From Actinomyces naeslundii (GTDB taxonomy: Bacteria > Actinomycetota > Actinomycetes > Actinomycetales > Actinomycetaceae), in assembly GCF_001956585.1 (NCBI RefSeq), contig NZ_MSRR01000009.1, forward strand, positions 1-64,000: DNA of 64,000 nt, in the 5' to 3' direction. Every line of letters begins with the position of its first letter. The first letter of the stretch is position 1. Both the position numbers and the translations under genes were made by a program. The notes beneath the pieces were generated by a model, which was given only the letters and a program-made list of their open reading frames with translations, was not told the origin of the DNA and ran no database searches. Shown piece by piece: positions 28,366 to 38,926 of this stretch.

Positions 28366-29214
28366 ATGGCTGAGAAGCAGTCGATCCTGGGACGCATCGC
28401 CCAGCTCACCCGCGCCAACGTCAACGCGCTCCTGGACCGCGCCGAGGACCCGGAGAAGATGCTCAACCAGCTGGTGCGGGACTACACGGCCTCCATCGCC
28501 GAGGCCCGCGACGCCGTGGCCCAGACGATCGGGAACCTGCGCCTGGCGGAGAAGGACCACGACGCCGACGTCGCCGAGGCCAAGGACTGGGGCAACAAGG
28601 CACTGGCCGCCTCCCGCAAGGCCGACCAGCTGCGCGCCGGCGGTGACACCGCCGGCGCGGACAAGTGGGACTCGCTGGCCAAGATCGCGCTGACCAAGCA
28701 GATCACGGCGGAGAACGAGGCCAAGGCCGCCGAGCCGATGATCGCCTCCCAGCGCCAGGTCGTCGAGCAGCTCAAGACCGGCCTGCAGCAGATGGAGGTC
28801 AAGCTCGGTGAGCTGCGCTCCAAGCGCGACCAGCTCATCGCCCGCCAGAAGACCGCCGAGGCCCAGGTCAAGGTACAGGGCGCCATCCGCTCCATCAACG
28901 TCCTGGACCCCACCAGCGAGCTGTCCCGCTACGAGGACCAGGTGCGCCGGGTCGAGGCCCAGGCCGCCGGGCAGATGGAGCTGGCCGGATCCTCCCTGGA
29001 GTCCCAGTTCGCCGAGCTCGAGGCCTCCGGCGCGGGCCTGGAGGCCGAGGCCCGCCTGGCCGCCCTCAAGTCCGGGCAGAACCCGGCGCTGCCGGGCGCC
29101 CAGCAACAGTCCCCGGCCCAGATCACCGATGGTGACGACGCCGCCGTCAATGCCGCCTTCGAGGCCCTCAAGGCCCAGGGCCAGCCGGTCGGCGAGGAGA
29201 AGTCCTCCTACTGA
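28366..29214 (+). CDS. pspA: PspA/IM30 (ESCRT-III-like) membrane-stress protein
   Basis: This 282-residue protein is almost wholly helical. It opens with ILGRIAQLTRANVNALLDRAEDPEKMLNQLVRDY, interrupted here only for length, the N-terminal amphipathic helix and start of the PspA domain. Heptad-rich helices with LRLAEKDHDADVAEAKDW and QLKTGLQQMEVKLGELRSKR follow to about residue 210. Family members coat and stabilise damaged membranes. The Pro/Gln-rich C-terminus is likely disordered. GGAAGGACGAACC precedes the ATG. It lies 210 bp after the TPM gene. Confidence 0.94.
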   Translation: MAEKQSILGRIAQLTRANVNALLDRAEDPEKMLNQLVRDYTASIAEARDAVAQTIGNLRLAEKDHDADVAEAKDWGNKALAASRKADQLRAGGDTAGADKWDSLAKIALTKQITAENEAKAAEPMIASQRQVVEQLKTGLQQMEVKLGELRSKRDQLIARQKTAEAQVKVQGAIRSINVLDPTSELSRYEDQVRRVEAQAAGQMELAGSSLESQFAELEASGAGLEAEARLAALKSGQNPALPGAQQQSPAQITDGDDAAVNAAFEALKAQGQPVGEEKSSY

Positions 29215-29261
29215 GCCGGCCCGGCCGCGCAGGCGGCGCCGCGCACGCGCCTCAGCCCCGT

Positions 29262-29305
29262 AAGCCGCCCGGTCCTCATCAATCCCGATGAGTGCCGGGC
29301 GGCTT
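29262..29305 (+). terminator. Hairpin terminator after pspA
   Basis: AAGCCGCCCGG and CCGGGCGGCTT form an 11-bp stem with an inner CTCATC/GATGAG stem, 48 nt past the pspA stop. The right arm ends in CTT. The remainder of the gap to the NYN gene shows no other feature. Confidence 0.8.
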
Positions 29306-29508
29306 CGTGCTCCTCAACGTCAGCACGCGCCGGCACGAACCGACCGGAGGCGCCTGCGTCCGACGTCGGCCTCGGCCGGCCCCCTGGCCCCACGCTCGGG
29401 TCACGCCCTCACAGCTCCTCGGGCGGTTCGGAAAAAGGTTGATATCAGTGGGACTTCCCCGGGCGTCGTCGACGGCTGCTGGACACGGGGACCGGTAGCA
29501 TGGGCTCC

Positions 29509-30111
29509 ATGAGCGTACCGACTTATCTTCTCGTCGACGGCGAGAACATTGACGCCACCCTCGGCATGAGCGTGCTGGGGCGGCGTCCCGAACCTGAGGA
29601 GCGGCCCCGCTGGGACCGCGTCCTCGCATACTGTGATGAACTGTCGTCCGCCGATGCCACCGAGGGCGAGGGGAACGAGGCCCGTGCCCTGTTCTTCCTC
29701 AACGCCACCAGCGGCCACATGCCCATGAGCTTCATCCAGGCCCTACTGGCCATGGACTACCGGCCCGTCCCGCTGGCCGGGACGGGAAGCAATGAGGAGA
29801 AGGTTGTCGACATCGGTATTCAGCGCACTCTGGAGGCGCTGGCCGAGCGAGTCGAGTCCGGCCAGGACGCACACGTCCTGCTGGGCAGCCACGACGGCGA
29901 CTACATCCCCCACATCGAGCGGCTCCTGCGAGCCGGCGCCAAGGTGGGGGTCCTGTGCTTCCGGGAGTTCCTCAACGCCCAGCTGGCCGGCATGGAGGGC
30001 GAGGGCCTGACGGTCTATGACCTGGAGAGTGACGTCAAGGCCTTCACCATCCCGCTGCCACGCGTGTGCATCATCCCGCTGGAGGACTTCGACCCGCTCG
30101 CCTTCCTCTGA
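29509..30111 (+). CDS. NYN-domain protein (LabA/DUF88-like putative RNase)
   Basis: This 200-residue cytoplasmic protein belongs to the NYN branch of PIN-like nucleases. Conserved acidic residues lie in TYLLVDGENIDATLG at the N-terminus, in NEEKVVDIGIQRTLEAL near 95-115, and in VLLGSHDGDYIPHIERLL near 120-140. Together these form the metal site of the fold. An RNA-cleaving role is the usual family prediction but is not shown here. An ATG three codons upstream is an alternative start. Confidence 0.87.
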   Translation: MSVPTYLLVDGENIDATLGMSVLGRRPEPEERPRWDRVLAYCDELSSADATEGEGNEARALFFLNATSGHMPMSFIQALLAMDYRPVPLAGTGSNEEKVVDIGIQRTLEALAERVESGQDAHVLLGSHDGDYIPHIERLLRAGAKVGVLCFREFLNAQLAGMEGEGLTVYDLESDVKAFTIPLPRVCIIPLEDFDPLAFL

Positions 30112-30341
30112 CCCGACGGCGGGGCGACGGCAGGCGCCGTTGCCCCGCCTCATGTCACAGCCCGACTCGCCGACGAGCCACATCACTTTCCTCTGTTCAG
30201 CAGCAACCACACAGTTTCCTGTTTATTGTGGGAATCCCAAGCCTTCGAGGCTTCCCAGCACGTACCGGGTCACACCAACCACTTGACCGGTCAACAGCGA
30301 CCATTCGGAACTCATTCAGGAAACAACCAGAAAGCGAAGGG

Positions 30342-31091
30342 ATGGTGAGGCACATGGAGCGTTCCCAGCAGTCCCGCACAGAAGCTCACCTCCTTGTCGT
30401 CGACGATGAACCCAACATCCGCGACCTGCTCGCCTCGTCCCTGCGCTTCGCAGGCTTCGAGGTCTCGATCGCCGGAGACGGCAACGGCGCCCTCAAGACG
30501 GTGGAGAAGACGTCCCCCGACCTGGTGGTCCTCGACGTCATGCTGCCCGACATGGACGGCTTCACCGTGGCCCGGCGCCTGCGCGAACGCGACGTGACCA
30601 CCCCGATCCTCTTCCTGACCGCCCGCGATGACATGGCGGACAAGGTCCAGGGTCTGACCGTCGGCGGCGACGACTACGTCACCAAGCCCTTCGGGCTGGA
30701 GGAGGTCATCGCCCGTATTCGCGCCATCCTGCGCCGCACCCACGCCATCGAGAACGAGGACGACGGCGTCGTGCGCGTGGCCGACCTCGTTCTGGACGAG
30801 GACGCCCACGAGGTCTACCGCGCCGAGGTGGAGGTGGACCTGTCCCCCACCGAGTTCAAGCTTCTGCGCTACCTCATGCTCAACGCCGGGCGCGTCGTGT
30901 CCAAGGCCCAGATCCTCGACCACGTCTGGGAGTACGACTGGAACGGTGACGCCGCGATCGTGGAGTCCTACATCTCCTACCTGCGCCGCAAGGTGGACCA
31001 GATCCAGGGCGCTGACGGCCAGCCCGTCACTCCCCTGATCCAAACTCGTCGCGGAGTCGGCTATATGCTGCGCGAACCCAAGGCCGAGTGA
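30342..31091 (+). CDS. OmpR/PhoB-family response regulator
   Basis: This response regulator of about 249 residues has a receiver domain (about 15-130). Acidic DDE lies in HLLVVDDEPNIRD, the phospho-acceptor Asp in LVVLDVMLPDMDG, the switch Thr in LFLTARD and the Lys in YVTKPF. The winged-helix output domain (about 145-245) includes LSPTEFKLLRYLMLNAGRVV and RGVGYMLRE. It is closest in style to actinobacterial TcrX/PhoP-type regulators. A second possible ATG (30354) has a better spaced GGTGAGG. It overlaps the histidine kinase gene by one base, so the pair is translationally coupled. Confidence 0.94.
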   Translation: MVRHMERSQQSRTEAHLLVVDDEPNIRDLLASSLRFAGFEVSIAGDGNGALKTVEKTSPDLVVLDVMLPDMDGFTVARRLRERDVTTPILFLTARDDMADKVQGLTVGGDDYVTKPFGLEEVIARIRAILRRTHAIENEDDGVVRVADLVLDEDAHEVYRAEVEVDLSPTEFKLLRYLMLNAGRVVSKAQILDHVWEYDWNGDAAIVESYISYLRRKVDQIQGADGQPVTPLIQTRRGVGYMLREPKAE

Positions 31092-32689
31092 TGGCTGCGG
31101 CGCGTGGGGGGAGCACGCGCCCGGCCAAGTCGTCCGGTAAGCAGCACCGCCCGATCAAGCGGGGCCGATGGCACCCGATCACCGCGATTCAGCGGCCCTG
31201 GCAGGCGATGCCACTGCGCACGCGCCTGACCCTCATGACGACCGGCCTCCTGGCCATCGGGCTCATCGTCGTCTCCTTCGTGGTGACCTCGCTGCTCTAC
31301 AGCCACATGATGGGACAGATCGACAGCCAGCTGCGCACCACCGCGGTGGCCATCGGAAGCCAGGGCCTGGCCCAGATCCGCGAGGGCGGCACCAGCAGCA
31401 CCACCTTCCCCTCGAACTACTACGTCAAGGCCGAGTACTTCGATCCCAGCCGCAACGGGGAGTGGATCTCAGCCGACACCGCCGCCGTATACGGCCGGCC
31501 CCAGGTCAAGGGCCTGGACTACCAGCGCGCTCTGGCTCACACGGCGAAGGGCGACTACCCGATCACAACGGTCAACTCCGATCAGCCCGGCCACCAGTGG
31601 CGCATGATCACCCTGCTCATCAAGGACCAGAACACCGGGCAGTACACCGGCGCCGTTGCTCTGGCCCTCCCGCTGAGCGACGTCATGGAGACCGTGGAGC
31701 GCACCCGCCTGGTGGTGGCTCTCGCCGATGTCTCGATCATCTCGGTGGGGGCCGTCTTCGCCACCTACCTGGTCCACCGCTCCTTCCGCTCCCTGCGGCA
31801 GATCGAGGGCGTGGCCGGGCGGATCGCTCATGGCGACCTGTCGGCCCGCATCCTTGTGACCGAGCCGCGCACCACGGAGGTCGGTTCACTGCAGCGGGCG
31901 ATCAACGCGATGCTGGCGCAGAATGAGACCTCCTTCGCCGCCCAGGTCGTGGCCCAGGAACGGATGACGCGCTTCGTCTCCGACGCCTCTCATGAGCTGC
32001 GCACGCCGCTGGCCGCGATCCGCGGCTACGGCGAGCTCTACCGGATGGGCGGGGTGCCCGCGAACAAGACCGGTGAGGTCATGGGGCGCATCGAGACCGA
32101 GTCCAACCGGATGGGACGCCTCGTCGACGACCTGCTGCAGCTGGCTCGGATCGATGAGGGCCGGGAGATGTCGATGGAGCCGGTCAACCTCACAGACCTG
32201 GCTGCCGGGGCCCTGAGCGACATGATGGTCCTGGCTCCCGAACGCGACTGCGGCCTCATTCCCCTCGACCCCCGAGACGAGGCCGCCGGCATGGAGGCGC
32301 CCTCTCTCCAGGTCATTGGCGACCGCGACCGTCTCTCCCAGATCCTCACCAATCTGCTGGGCAACGTGGTGCGCCACACCCCCTCCGGGACGCCGGTGGA
32401 GATCGCCATCGGCATGGCTCCGCCACGCACCAACCCGACGGCGCAGCCGGTCGTCGTCGTCGAGGTACGCGACCATGGTCACGGCGTGCCCCCGGAGGCG
32501 GCTGAGAAGGTCTTCCAACGCTTCTACCGCTCGGACACCTCCCGTAACCGGGAGACCGGGGGCTCCGGCCTGGGACTGGCGATCGTGCTGGGGATCGTGG
32601 CCGCTCACAAGGGCACGGTCCAGATGCTCCAGACCCCCGGCGGCGGCGCCACTGTCCACATCGAGCTGCCACCCGCACCGGCCTGGTAG
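31091..32689 (+). CDS. HAMP-containing sensor histidine kinase
   Basis: This 532-residue membrane kinase is the partner of the response regulator it overlaps. A basic N-terminus precedes TM1 (about 48-72). An extracytoplasmic sensor of about 130 residues follows, then TM2 (about 208-228), HAMP (RQIEGVAGRIAHGDLSARI region), and the DHp helix with the phospho-acceptor His in SDASHELRTPLAAIRGYGE near 302. The ATPase domain has the N box LTNLLGNVVRHTPSG, G1 VRDHGHGVPPE, and G2 GGSGLGLAIVLGI. All catalytic motifs are intact. The stimulus is unknown. Confidence 0.94.
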   Translation: MAAARGGSTRPAKSSGKQHRPIKRGRWHPITAIQRPWQAMPLRTRLTLMTTGLLAIGLIVVSFVVTSLLYSHMMGQIDSQLRTTAVAIGSQGLAQIREGGTSSTTFPSNYYVKAEYFDPSRNGEWISADTAAVYGRPQVKGLDYQRALAHTAKGDYPITTVNSDQPGHQWRMITLLIKDQNTGQYTGAVALALPLSDVMETVERTRLVVALADVSIISVGAVFATYLVHRSFRSLRQIEGVAGRIAHGDLSARILVTEPRTTEVGSLQRAINAMLAQNETSFAAQVVAQERMTRFVSDASHELRTPLAAIRGYGELYRMGGVPANKTGEVMGRIETESNRMGRLVDDLLQLARIDEGREMSMEPVNLTDLAAGALSDMMVLAPERDCGLIPLDPRDEAAGMEAPSLQVIGDRDRLSQILTNLLGNVVRHTPSGTPVEIAIGMAPPRTNPTAQPVVVVEVRDHGHGVPPEAAEKVFQRFYRSDTSRNRETGGSGLGLAIVLGIVAAHKGTVQMLQTPGGGATVHIELPPAPAW

Positions 32690-32818
32690 GCGTGAGTAAC
32701 CGTGATGCCGCCTGGAAGATCGGTAAGAGTGGTGCGCGAGACACTGTGTCACGTCGACGTTACCGCGAGGACAGTCCTACGATGGCACGCGTTCCATTTC
32801 CAACACGGAGACTGACCC

Positions 32819-34225
32819 ATGGGTGTCATCGACGCACCGCAGTGGCTCCTTTCGGCCTTCACCCGCTCGGTGAAGGCGCTCGGCGCCACGCAGCCCCCAG
32901 AGGCGATCCGCTCCGCCGGCGAGCTCCTCATTGAGCGTTGGTCCACGCCGGACCGTCGCTTCCACAACCTTCGCCACCTCATCGACATGCTCGCGCGGGT
33001 CGACGAGCTGGCCGAGGAGTCGCACAACCCGGACATCATGCGGGTCGCCTGCTGGTACCACGGGTGCGTCTTCTCCTCCGATGCCGAGGATGTCAGTCGC
33101 GGCAACGGCGGCGAGGACGAGACCGCTTCAGCGGCCTTCGCCGAGGCGGATCTCCACCACCTGGGCGTCCCCATGGAGACGGTCAAACGGGTGTGCAGCC
33201 TCATCGTCAACCTCAAGCGGCACATGCTCGACGAGCACGATATCGACGCCCAGGCGCTCATCGACGCCGACCTGGGCACCCTGGCCGTGGACCCGCAGAC
33301 CTATGCCGAGTACGTGCGTCTGCTGCGTGAGGAGTACTCCCACATTCCCATGGAGGAGTACCTGCGCGGCCGCCTGACGATCGTCTCTCGGCTCCTGGAC
33401 CGCGAGCACCTCTTCCACTCACCACTGGGTGAGCGTTGGGAGCACGCCGCCAGGGAGAACCTCTCGGCCGAGCAGCGCCGGCTCAAGGAGAAGCTCACCA
33501 AGCTCATCACCGAGCAGAGCGGACAGAACGCACAGGGCGCTCAGGAGGTGGCTAAGCCCTTCATTGCCCAGGAGGCGACGGCGCGCTCTTTCCCTGCGGC
33601 CGCGTCAGCTGAGCCCGCAGCCACCGGAAACGGCTCGGCGCTCGAGCAGCCGGACGACGGCGTCGGGAGCGATCCCCGCACTCCTCCGCTGGGCCTGCAG
33701 TCACTGACCCCACCCGGACAGCCGGCACCCGGCCCGTCCCGTGACGGAAACACGCTGCGTATCGACACCGCTGAGCTGAGGGCCCTGCGGTCCAAGGCCT
33801 CGCCGACAACGCCGGCGGCGGCCGTGTCACCGGTATCGTCAGTGTCGCCGGCATCGCCGTTGAGTGCGACCTCGCCACGGACCCCCGCGCGGGGCATTCC
33901 GGCCGTCTCCTCCGCTTCCGCGCGTCGGCCCGCCGAGGCATCCACCGAGCACGGCGAGCCCCGCGAGGACAAGGACGGCGAGGGGCCGATGTCTCACACG
34001 GCCTCGATGGAGTCCTGCGTGGCCGACCTGGACCTGCTCATGTGCTCGCGCAACCGCACCGATGAAGCCGGGGAGCGCCGTGCCCGGGTCCAGGCCGAGC
34101 GGGACAAGCTCGCCGAGAAGCTGCGGGCCAAGACCCAGGAGGCCAAGGAGCTGCGCGAGGCCCGTACCGGTGAGATCACCCCCATCACCGAGGAGATCAT
34201 CGACGACGGCGCCGGAGACCTCTGA
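32819..34225 (+). CDS. HD-superfamily-like phosphohydrolase with low-complexity linker and coiled-coil tail
   Basis: This 468-residue protein's first 200 residues resemble the predicted metal-dependent HD-type phosphohydrolases of COG4339. It has RRFHNLRHLIDML, ACWYHGCVFSS, LNLKRHML-type and DADLGTLAVDP motifs, giving the His and Asp ligands. A Pro/Ser/Ala/Thr-rich linker (about 245-385) separates this from a charged coiled coil (about 395-460; RARVQAERDKLAEKLRAK) ending in acidic residues. Such proteins are annotated as hydrolases of unknown nucleotide or phosphate substrate. GGAGACTG precedes the ATG. Confidence 0.78.
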   Translation: MGVIDAPQWLLSAFTRSVKALGATQPPEAIRSAGELLIERWSTPDRRFHNLRHLIDMLARVDELAEESHNPDIMRVACWYHGCVFSSDAEDVSRGNGGEDETASAAFAEADLHHLGVPMETVKRVCSLIVNLKRHMLDEHDIDAQALIDADLGTLAVDPQTYAEYVRLLREEYSHIPMEEYLRGRLTIVSRLLDREHLFHSPLGERWEHAARENLSAEQRRLKEKLTKLITEQSGQNAQGAQEVAKPFIAQEATARSFPAAASAEPAATGNGSALEQPDDGVGSDPRTPPLGLQSLTPPGQPAPGPSRDGNTLRIDTAELRALRSKASPTTPAAAVSPVSSVSPASPLSATSPRTPARGIPAVSSASARRPAEASTEHGEPREDKDGEGPMSHTASMESCVADLDLLMCSRNRTDEAGERRARVQAERDKLAEKLRAKTQEAKELREARTGEITPITEEIIDDGAGDL

Positions 34226-34455
34226 GGCATTGAGGCTGCCCGCCTGCCAGGGACGGCGCGGGTCCTCCGGGGCCACAGCCCGTGATCTGCTGGGTCGGTT
34301 CACAGGGCCGGCCGCCCGCCCGACGCGCGTCCGGGTCCGGCCCCTACCGTGAGAGGCACGGCATCCGCTGCGGCGGGTCGCCAGGCATCCCCGTGGACGT
34401 CGGCGCACGACAGCGCCCGGTCCATCGGGCCGCCCCTCACGAAAGGAACCCCGTC

Positions 34456-34797
34456 ATGCCCATCTACTCCGTCGACACCGTCGCGGTGGCCGACACCGCC
34501 GCCCGGACCCGTACCCGCATCGCCACGATCCAGACCGAGGTCGATGCCATGCGGGGCGATATCGGTCTGCTGCAGTCCTGCTGGACCGGGACGGCAGCGG
34601 ACTCCATGGCCACCTGCGCGGCCGACTGGCACCTCACTCAGCTCCAGGTGCAGTCCAACCTCGATCAGATCAGCCTGGCACTGGACAACGCCGCCGTCTG
34701 CTACGACGACGCCGAGACCGCTAACCAGGGCCGCTTCGCCACTCCCGGCACCACCACGGCTCCGGCCACGGGCTCCGGGCCCGTGGCCCCTCGGTAG
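34456..34797 (+). CDS. Solitary WXG100/ESAT-6-like protein
   Basis: This 113-residue helical protein has the size and central turn of WXG100 substrates of type VII secretion: SCWTGTAADSM near residue 43 supplies the W-x-G motif between two helices. The C-terminal tail is Thr/Ala/Pro-rich. GAAAGGAACC precedes the chosen ATG; a longer frame upstream looks non-coding. No partner WXG gene is adjacent. The only secretion machinery in view is the eccD locus near 62.8 kb, about 28 kb away. Confidence 0.8.
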   Translation: MPIYSVDTVAVADTAARTRTRIATIQTEVDAMRGDIGLLQSCWTGTAADSMATCAADWHLTQLQVQSNLDQISLALDNAAVCYDDAETANQGRFATPGTTTAPATGSGPVAPR

Positions 34798-34911
34798 AAG
34801 CATCTGCTGCGATCTGCAGAGGGGATCCGCTGTCACCCACCGCCGCCGTGTCCGGGCTGCGCCACCTCAGCGCACCTCTCCTGGGCGCACGGCGCAAGCG
34901 ACGAGCACGAA

Positions 34912-34953
34912 GCGGCGGGCCGCCCCTCACGCGTGTGAGAGACGGCCCGCCGC
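34912..34953. terminator. Nested hairpin between the WXG gene and groEL
   Basis: GCGGCGGGCCG pairs with CGGCCCGCCGC, and CTCAC/GTGAG pair inside. It lies between convergent genes and could terminate both transcripts. The rest of the 224-bp gap shows nothing else. Confidence 0.7.
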
Positions 34954-35021
34954 CAGGCCCCGGGGCCGACCGGCGCGGCCGGACTACCGGGAGATGACTG
35001 GCTCGTGACGAGTCACGTCGA

Positions 35022-36719
<1,698 letters not shown>

Positions 36720-36781
36720 TCACGCCCGACGCCGGCCCTCACGTTCCAGCCTGGATGGACTTGGTTGCATTGGTAGATGCA

Positions 36782-36808
36782 TTGTCACTCGAGGACCCCG
36801 AGTGCTAA
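36782..36808 (-). promoter_or_regulatory. CIRCE operator 1 (HrcA site)
   Basis: On the minus strand this reads TTAGCACTC, nine bases, then GAGTGACAA, differing from the CIRCE consensus at one half-site base. It lies 138 bp before the groEL start. HrcA represses through this element until heat or misfolded protein inactivates it. Confidence 0.92.
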
Positions 36809-36816
36809 CCGCAATG

Positions 36817-36843
36817 CTGGCACTCTCGGCCCTTGAGTGCAAG
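36817..36843 (-). promoter_or_regulatory. CIRCE operator 2 (degenerate)
   Basis: On the minus strand CTTGCACTC, nine bases, GAGTGCCAG keeps the 9-bp spacing and the inner six bases of both half-sites. It lies 8 bp upstream of operator 1. The remaining DNA up to 37098 shows no gene. Confidence 0.8.
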
Positions 36844-37098
36844 GCGCTCAGATCTCCTCGGCCACGAATCCTCCGACGGCGAAGAGGGGAATCGCCCGTG
36901 CCGGCACTCGTGACGGCTCCGCACCGACCTGCCCGACGAGGATGAGGCGTCACCCAGCGGGCCCCGGGCCGGCGGGCAGCCCTCGAAGCACAGACCGGCC
37001 CGGCCGGCTGCAGCGGCGGTGAGCGGGGCCGCAGCAGCGAGGACTGGGATCCGGCAGGCCCGAGAGGCGTCAGCGCTCTCGCGGACGCGAGCTTTCTG

Positions 37099-37722
37099 TC
37101 AGGGCTTGTAGTCGTCGCGCAGAATGACCGCGATCGTGGAGCCCTGAGTGTTCTCAGCGGTGCCCTCCACCACGTTGCTGATCCCCAGCTTCTTGCCAAC
37201 CTCCTCGGCTGCCGGACGGCTCTCCGGAGAGCTGAAGTAGACCGTCGACTTGGCCGGCTCCGTGTTCTCGTAGATCCCGGGGACGACCTCCACCGCGGTG
37301 AAGCCCCCGTTGGTGAGCTTGTCGCCGGCGCCCTTGGCCAGGCCACTGGTCTCCGTCCCATTGGCCACGGTGACCCCGGTGTTGAAGTCGATATTGCCGG
37401 AGGCGCTGGCGCTGGCCCCGGCAGAGGCGCTGGCGGAAGGCTTGGAGGCCTCAGCGGTCTTGTCACCTGACGCCTGCTTGTTCGCCTGCCCGCTCTTGGC
37501 CTGCTGAGTGGACGACGCCGCTCCTGACGGGCTGGAGCCGCCCGACCCGTTGAGGAACAGGGTCACGGCACCCCAGGCGAGCGCCGGAACAATGATGATG
37601 ATGGCCAGCAGTGGCACCCAGCTGCGCCACCGAGGCACCTGCGCGCGGTGTACGCCCACCGGAACTGGGCCGTCATCCTCGCCGACGTCGAACTCGTCCT
37701 CGGGGTAGTCATAGTTGCTCAC
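37099..37722 (-). CDS. LytR C-terminal domain membrane protein
   Basis: This protein of about 207 residues has an acidic cytoplasmic N-terminus (YDYPEDEFDVGEDDGP) and one transmembrane helix (about 36-58). A Ser/Ala/Lys linker follows, then an extracytoplasmic LytR_C domain (about 115-207; VTVANGTETSGLAKGAGDKL and STVYFSSPESRPAAEEVGKKL). The domain occurs at the end of LytR-CpsA-Psr enzymes and alone in actinobacteria. Its role at the wall is unknown. Two adjacent GTG codons (37722 and 37728) are equally possible starts. It is divergent from ung across about 124 bp. Confidence 0.86.
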   Translation of the reverse strand: MSNYDYPEDEFDVGEDDGPVPVGVHRAQVPRWRSWVPLLAIIIIVPALAWGAVTLFLNGSGGSSPSGAASSTQQAKSGQANKQASGDKTAEASKPSASASAGASASASGNIDFNTGVTVANGTETSGLAKGAGDKLTNGGFTAVEVVPGIYENTEPAKSTVYFSSPESRPAAEEVGKKLGISNVVEGTAENTQGSTIAVILRDDYKP

Positions 37723-37846
37723 GCTCACAAGATACCGGTCCGAGCGCCCTTCGTTGGGTATTGCTCGCCACGTCCGGCTCACAGGACCGTGACATCAGGT
37801 CTGAAAGATCCTGCAGACGTCGACGTGTGCCCGTTAGGCTCGCAGC

Positions 37847-38524
37847 GTGACAACCGCCAAGCCCCTGTCCGAGATCATCGACCCCTCCTGGGCGAGCGCC
37901 CTGGCGCCCGTGGAACCCACGATTCATGAGATCGGGAGACGGCTGCGTGAGGAGGTGGCCTCCGGCGTCGGCTACCTCCCGGCGGGAACGGACGTGCTGC
38001 GCGCCTTCACCTACCCGATGGACGGTGTGCGCGTCCTCATCGTCGGCCAGGACCCCTACCCCACCCCGGGCCACCCCATGGGACTGAGCTTCTCGGTGGC
38101 GCCCGGCGTGCGGCCCCCGCGCAGCCTGGAGAACATCTTCCGCGAGCTGGTCAGCGACCTGGGTGTGCCCCAACCGACGTCGGGCGACCTCACGCCGTGG
38201 TGCGAGCAGGGAGTCATGCTGCTCAACCGGGTTCTCACGGTTCGCCCCGGGGCGCCGGCGTCGCACAAGGGCTGGGGCTGGGAGAAGGTGACGCAGCGGG
38301 CCATCGAGGCACTGGTGGAGCGCGGCGGCCCGCTCGTGGCGATCCTGTGGGGACGGCCGGCGCAGTCCCTGACCCCCATGCTGGGGCAGACCCCGATCAT
38401 CGCCTCACCGCACCCCTCCCCGCTGTCCGCCTCGCGCGGGTTCTTCGGCTCACGTCCCTTCAGCCGCGCGAATACGATCCTTACCGAGATGGGGGCCGCC
38501 CCCGTGGACTGGCGCCTGCCCTGA
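37847..38524 (+). CDS. ung: Uracil-DNA glycosylase, family 1
   Basis: This 225-residue enzyme excises uracil from DNA at the start of base-excision repair. The catalytic water-activating motif [18 protein letters not shown] is intact, with Asp in DPY. The second motif [18 protein letters not shown] supplies the catalytic His and Leu. The start is a GTG (VTTAKPL). Together with the family-5 enzyme at 17.7 kb this gives two non-redundant uracil repair enzymes in one window. Confidence 0.95.
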   Translation: MTTAKPLSEIIDPSWASALAPVEPTIHEIGRRLREEVASGVGYLPAGTDVLRAFTYPMDGVRVLIVGQDPYPTPGHPMGLSFSVAPGVRPPRSLENIFRELVSDLGVPQPTSGDLTPWCEQGVMLLNRVLTVRPGAPASHKGWGWEKVTQRAIEALVERGGPLVAILWGRPAQSLTPMLGQTPIIASPHPSPLSASRGFFGSRPFSRANTILTEMGAAPVDWRLP

Positions 38525-38639
38525 GGCTGCGCCGGGGTCAGCCGAGCTGCTTCCCGATGGCGGGCACGCCTTTGTCTTCCCCTTCTTGCGCCGACATATC
38601 ACGCTCTTGGGTGGAGGTTCCGTTCGTCCCGGCCCTACT

Positions 38640-38748
38640 CCACGAGGGTCGGGGCCTACAGGCCAGGGGTTGTGCGCACTGTACGAGATCCCGACCCCTG
38701 TGCAGCACACCCGATCCTTCCCCAGTAACACCCCACCCTCATGCAGTG
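38640..38748. repeat. 109-bp structured repeat, family B, copy 1
   Basis: This runs from CCACGAGGGT to CTCATGCAGTG and aligns without gaps to 40190-40298. The ends are imperfect inverted repeats built on AGGGT-GGGG and CCCC-ACCCT, and the inner GGGTTGTGC pairs with GCACACCC. It lies downstream of the DUF559 gene. The rest of the ung-DUF559 gap (38525-38926) shows no supported gene. Confidence 0.85.
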
Positions 38749-38926
38749 CGCGACCTGCGATCTCAGGAGCTACCAGGAAGCAGCACCAGGACTCCCCCCC
38801 CCTCACACAGCGCACGGCCCATCCGGCGCTCTGCCGGCATCCCCCAGATCAGCTGCCTCCATCAGGTAGCACGCAGCCTCACTCTCCTGGGACATGCACA
38901 CCGACGGCCTGACGATCGTCCTCACC

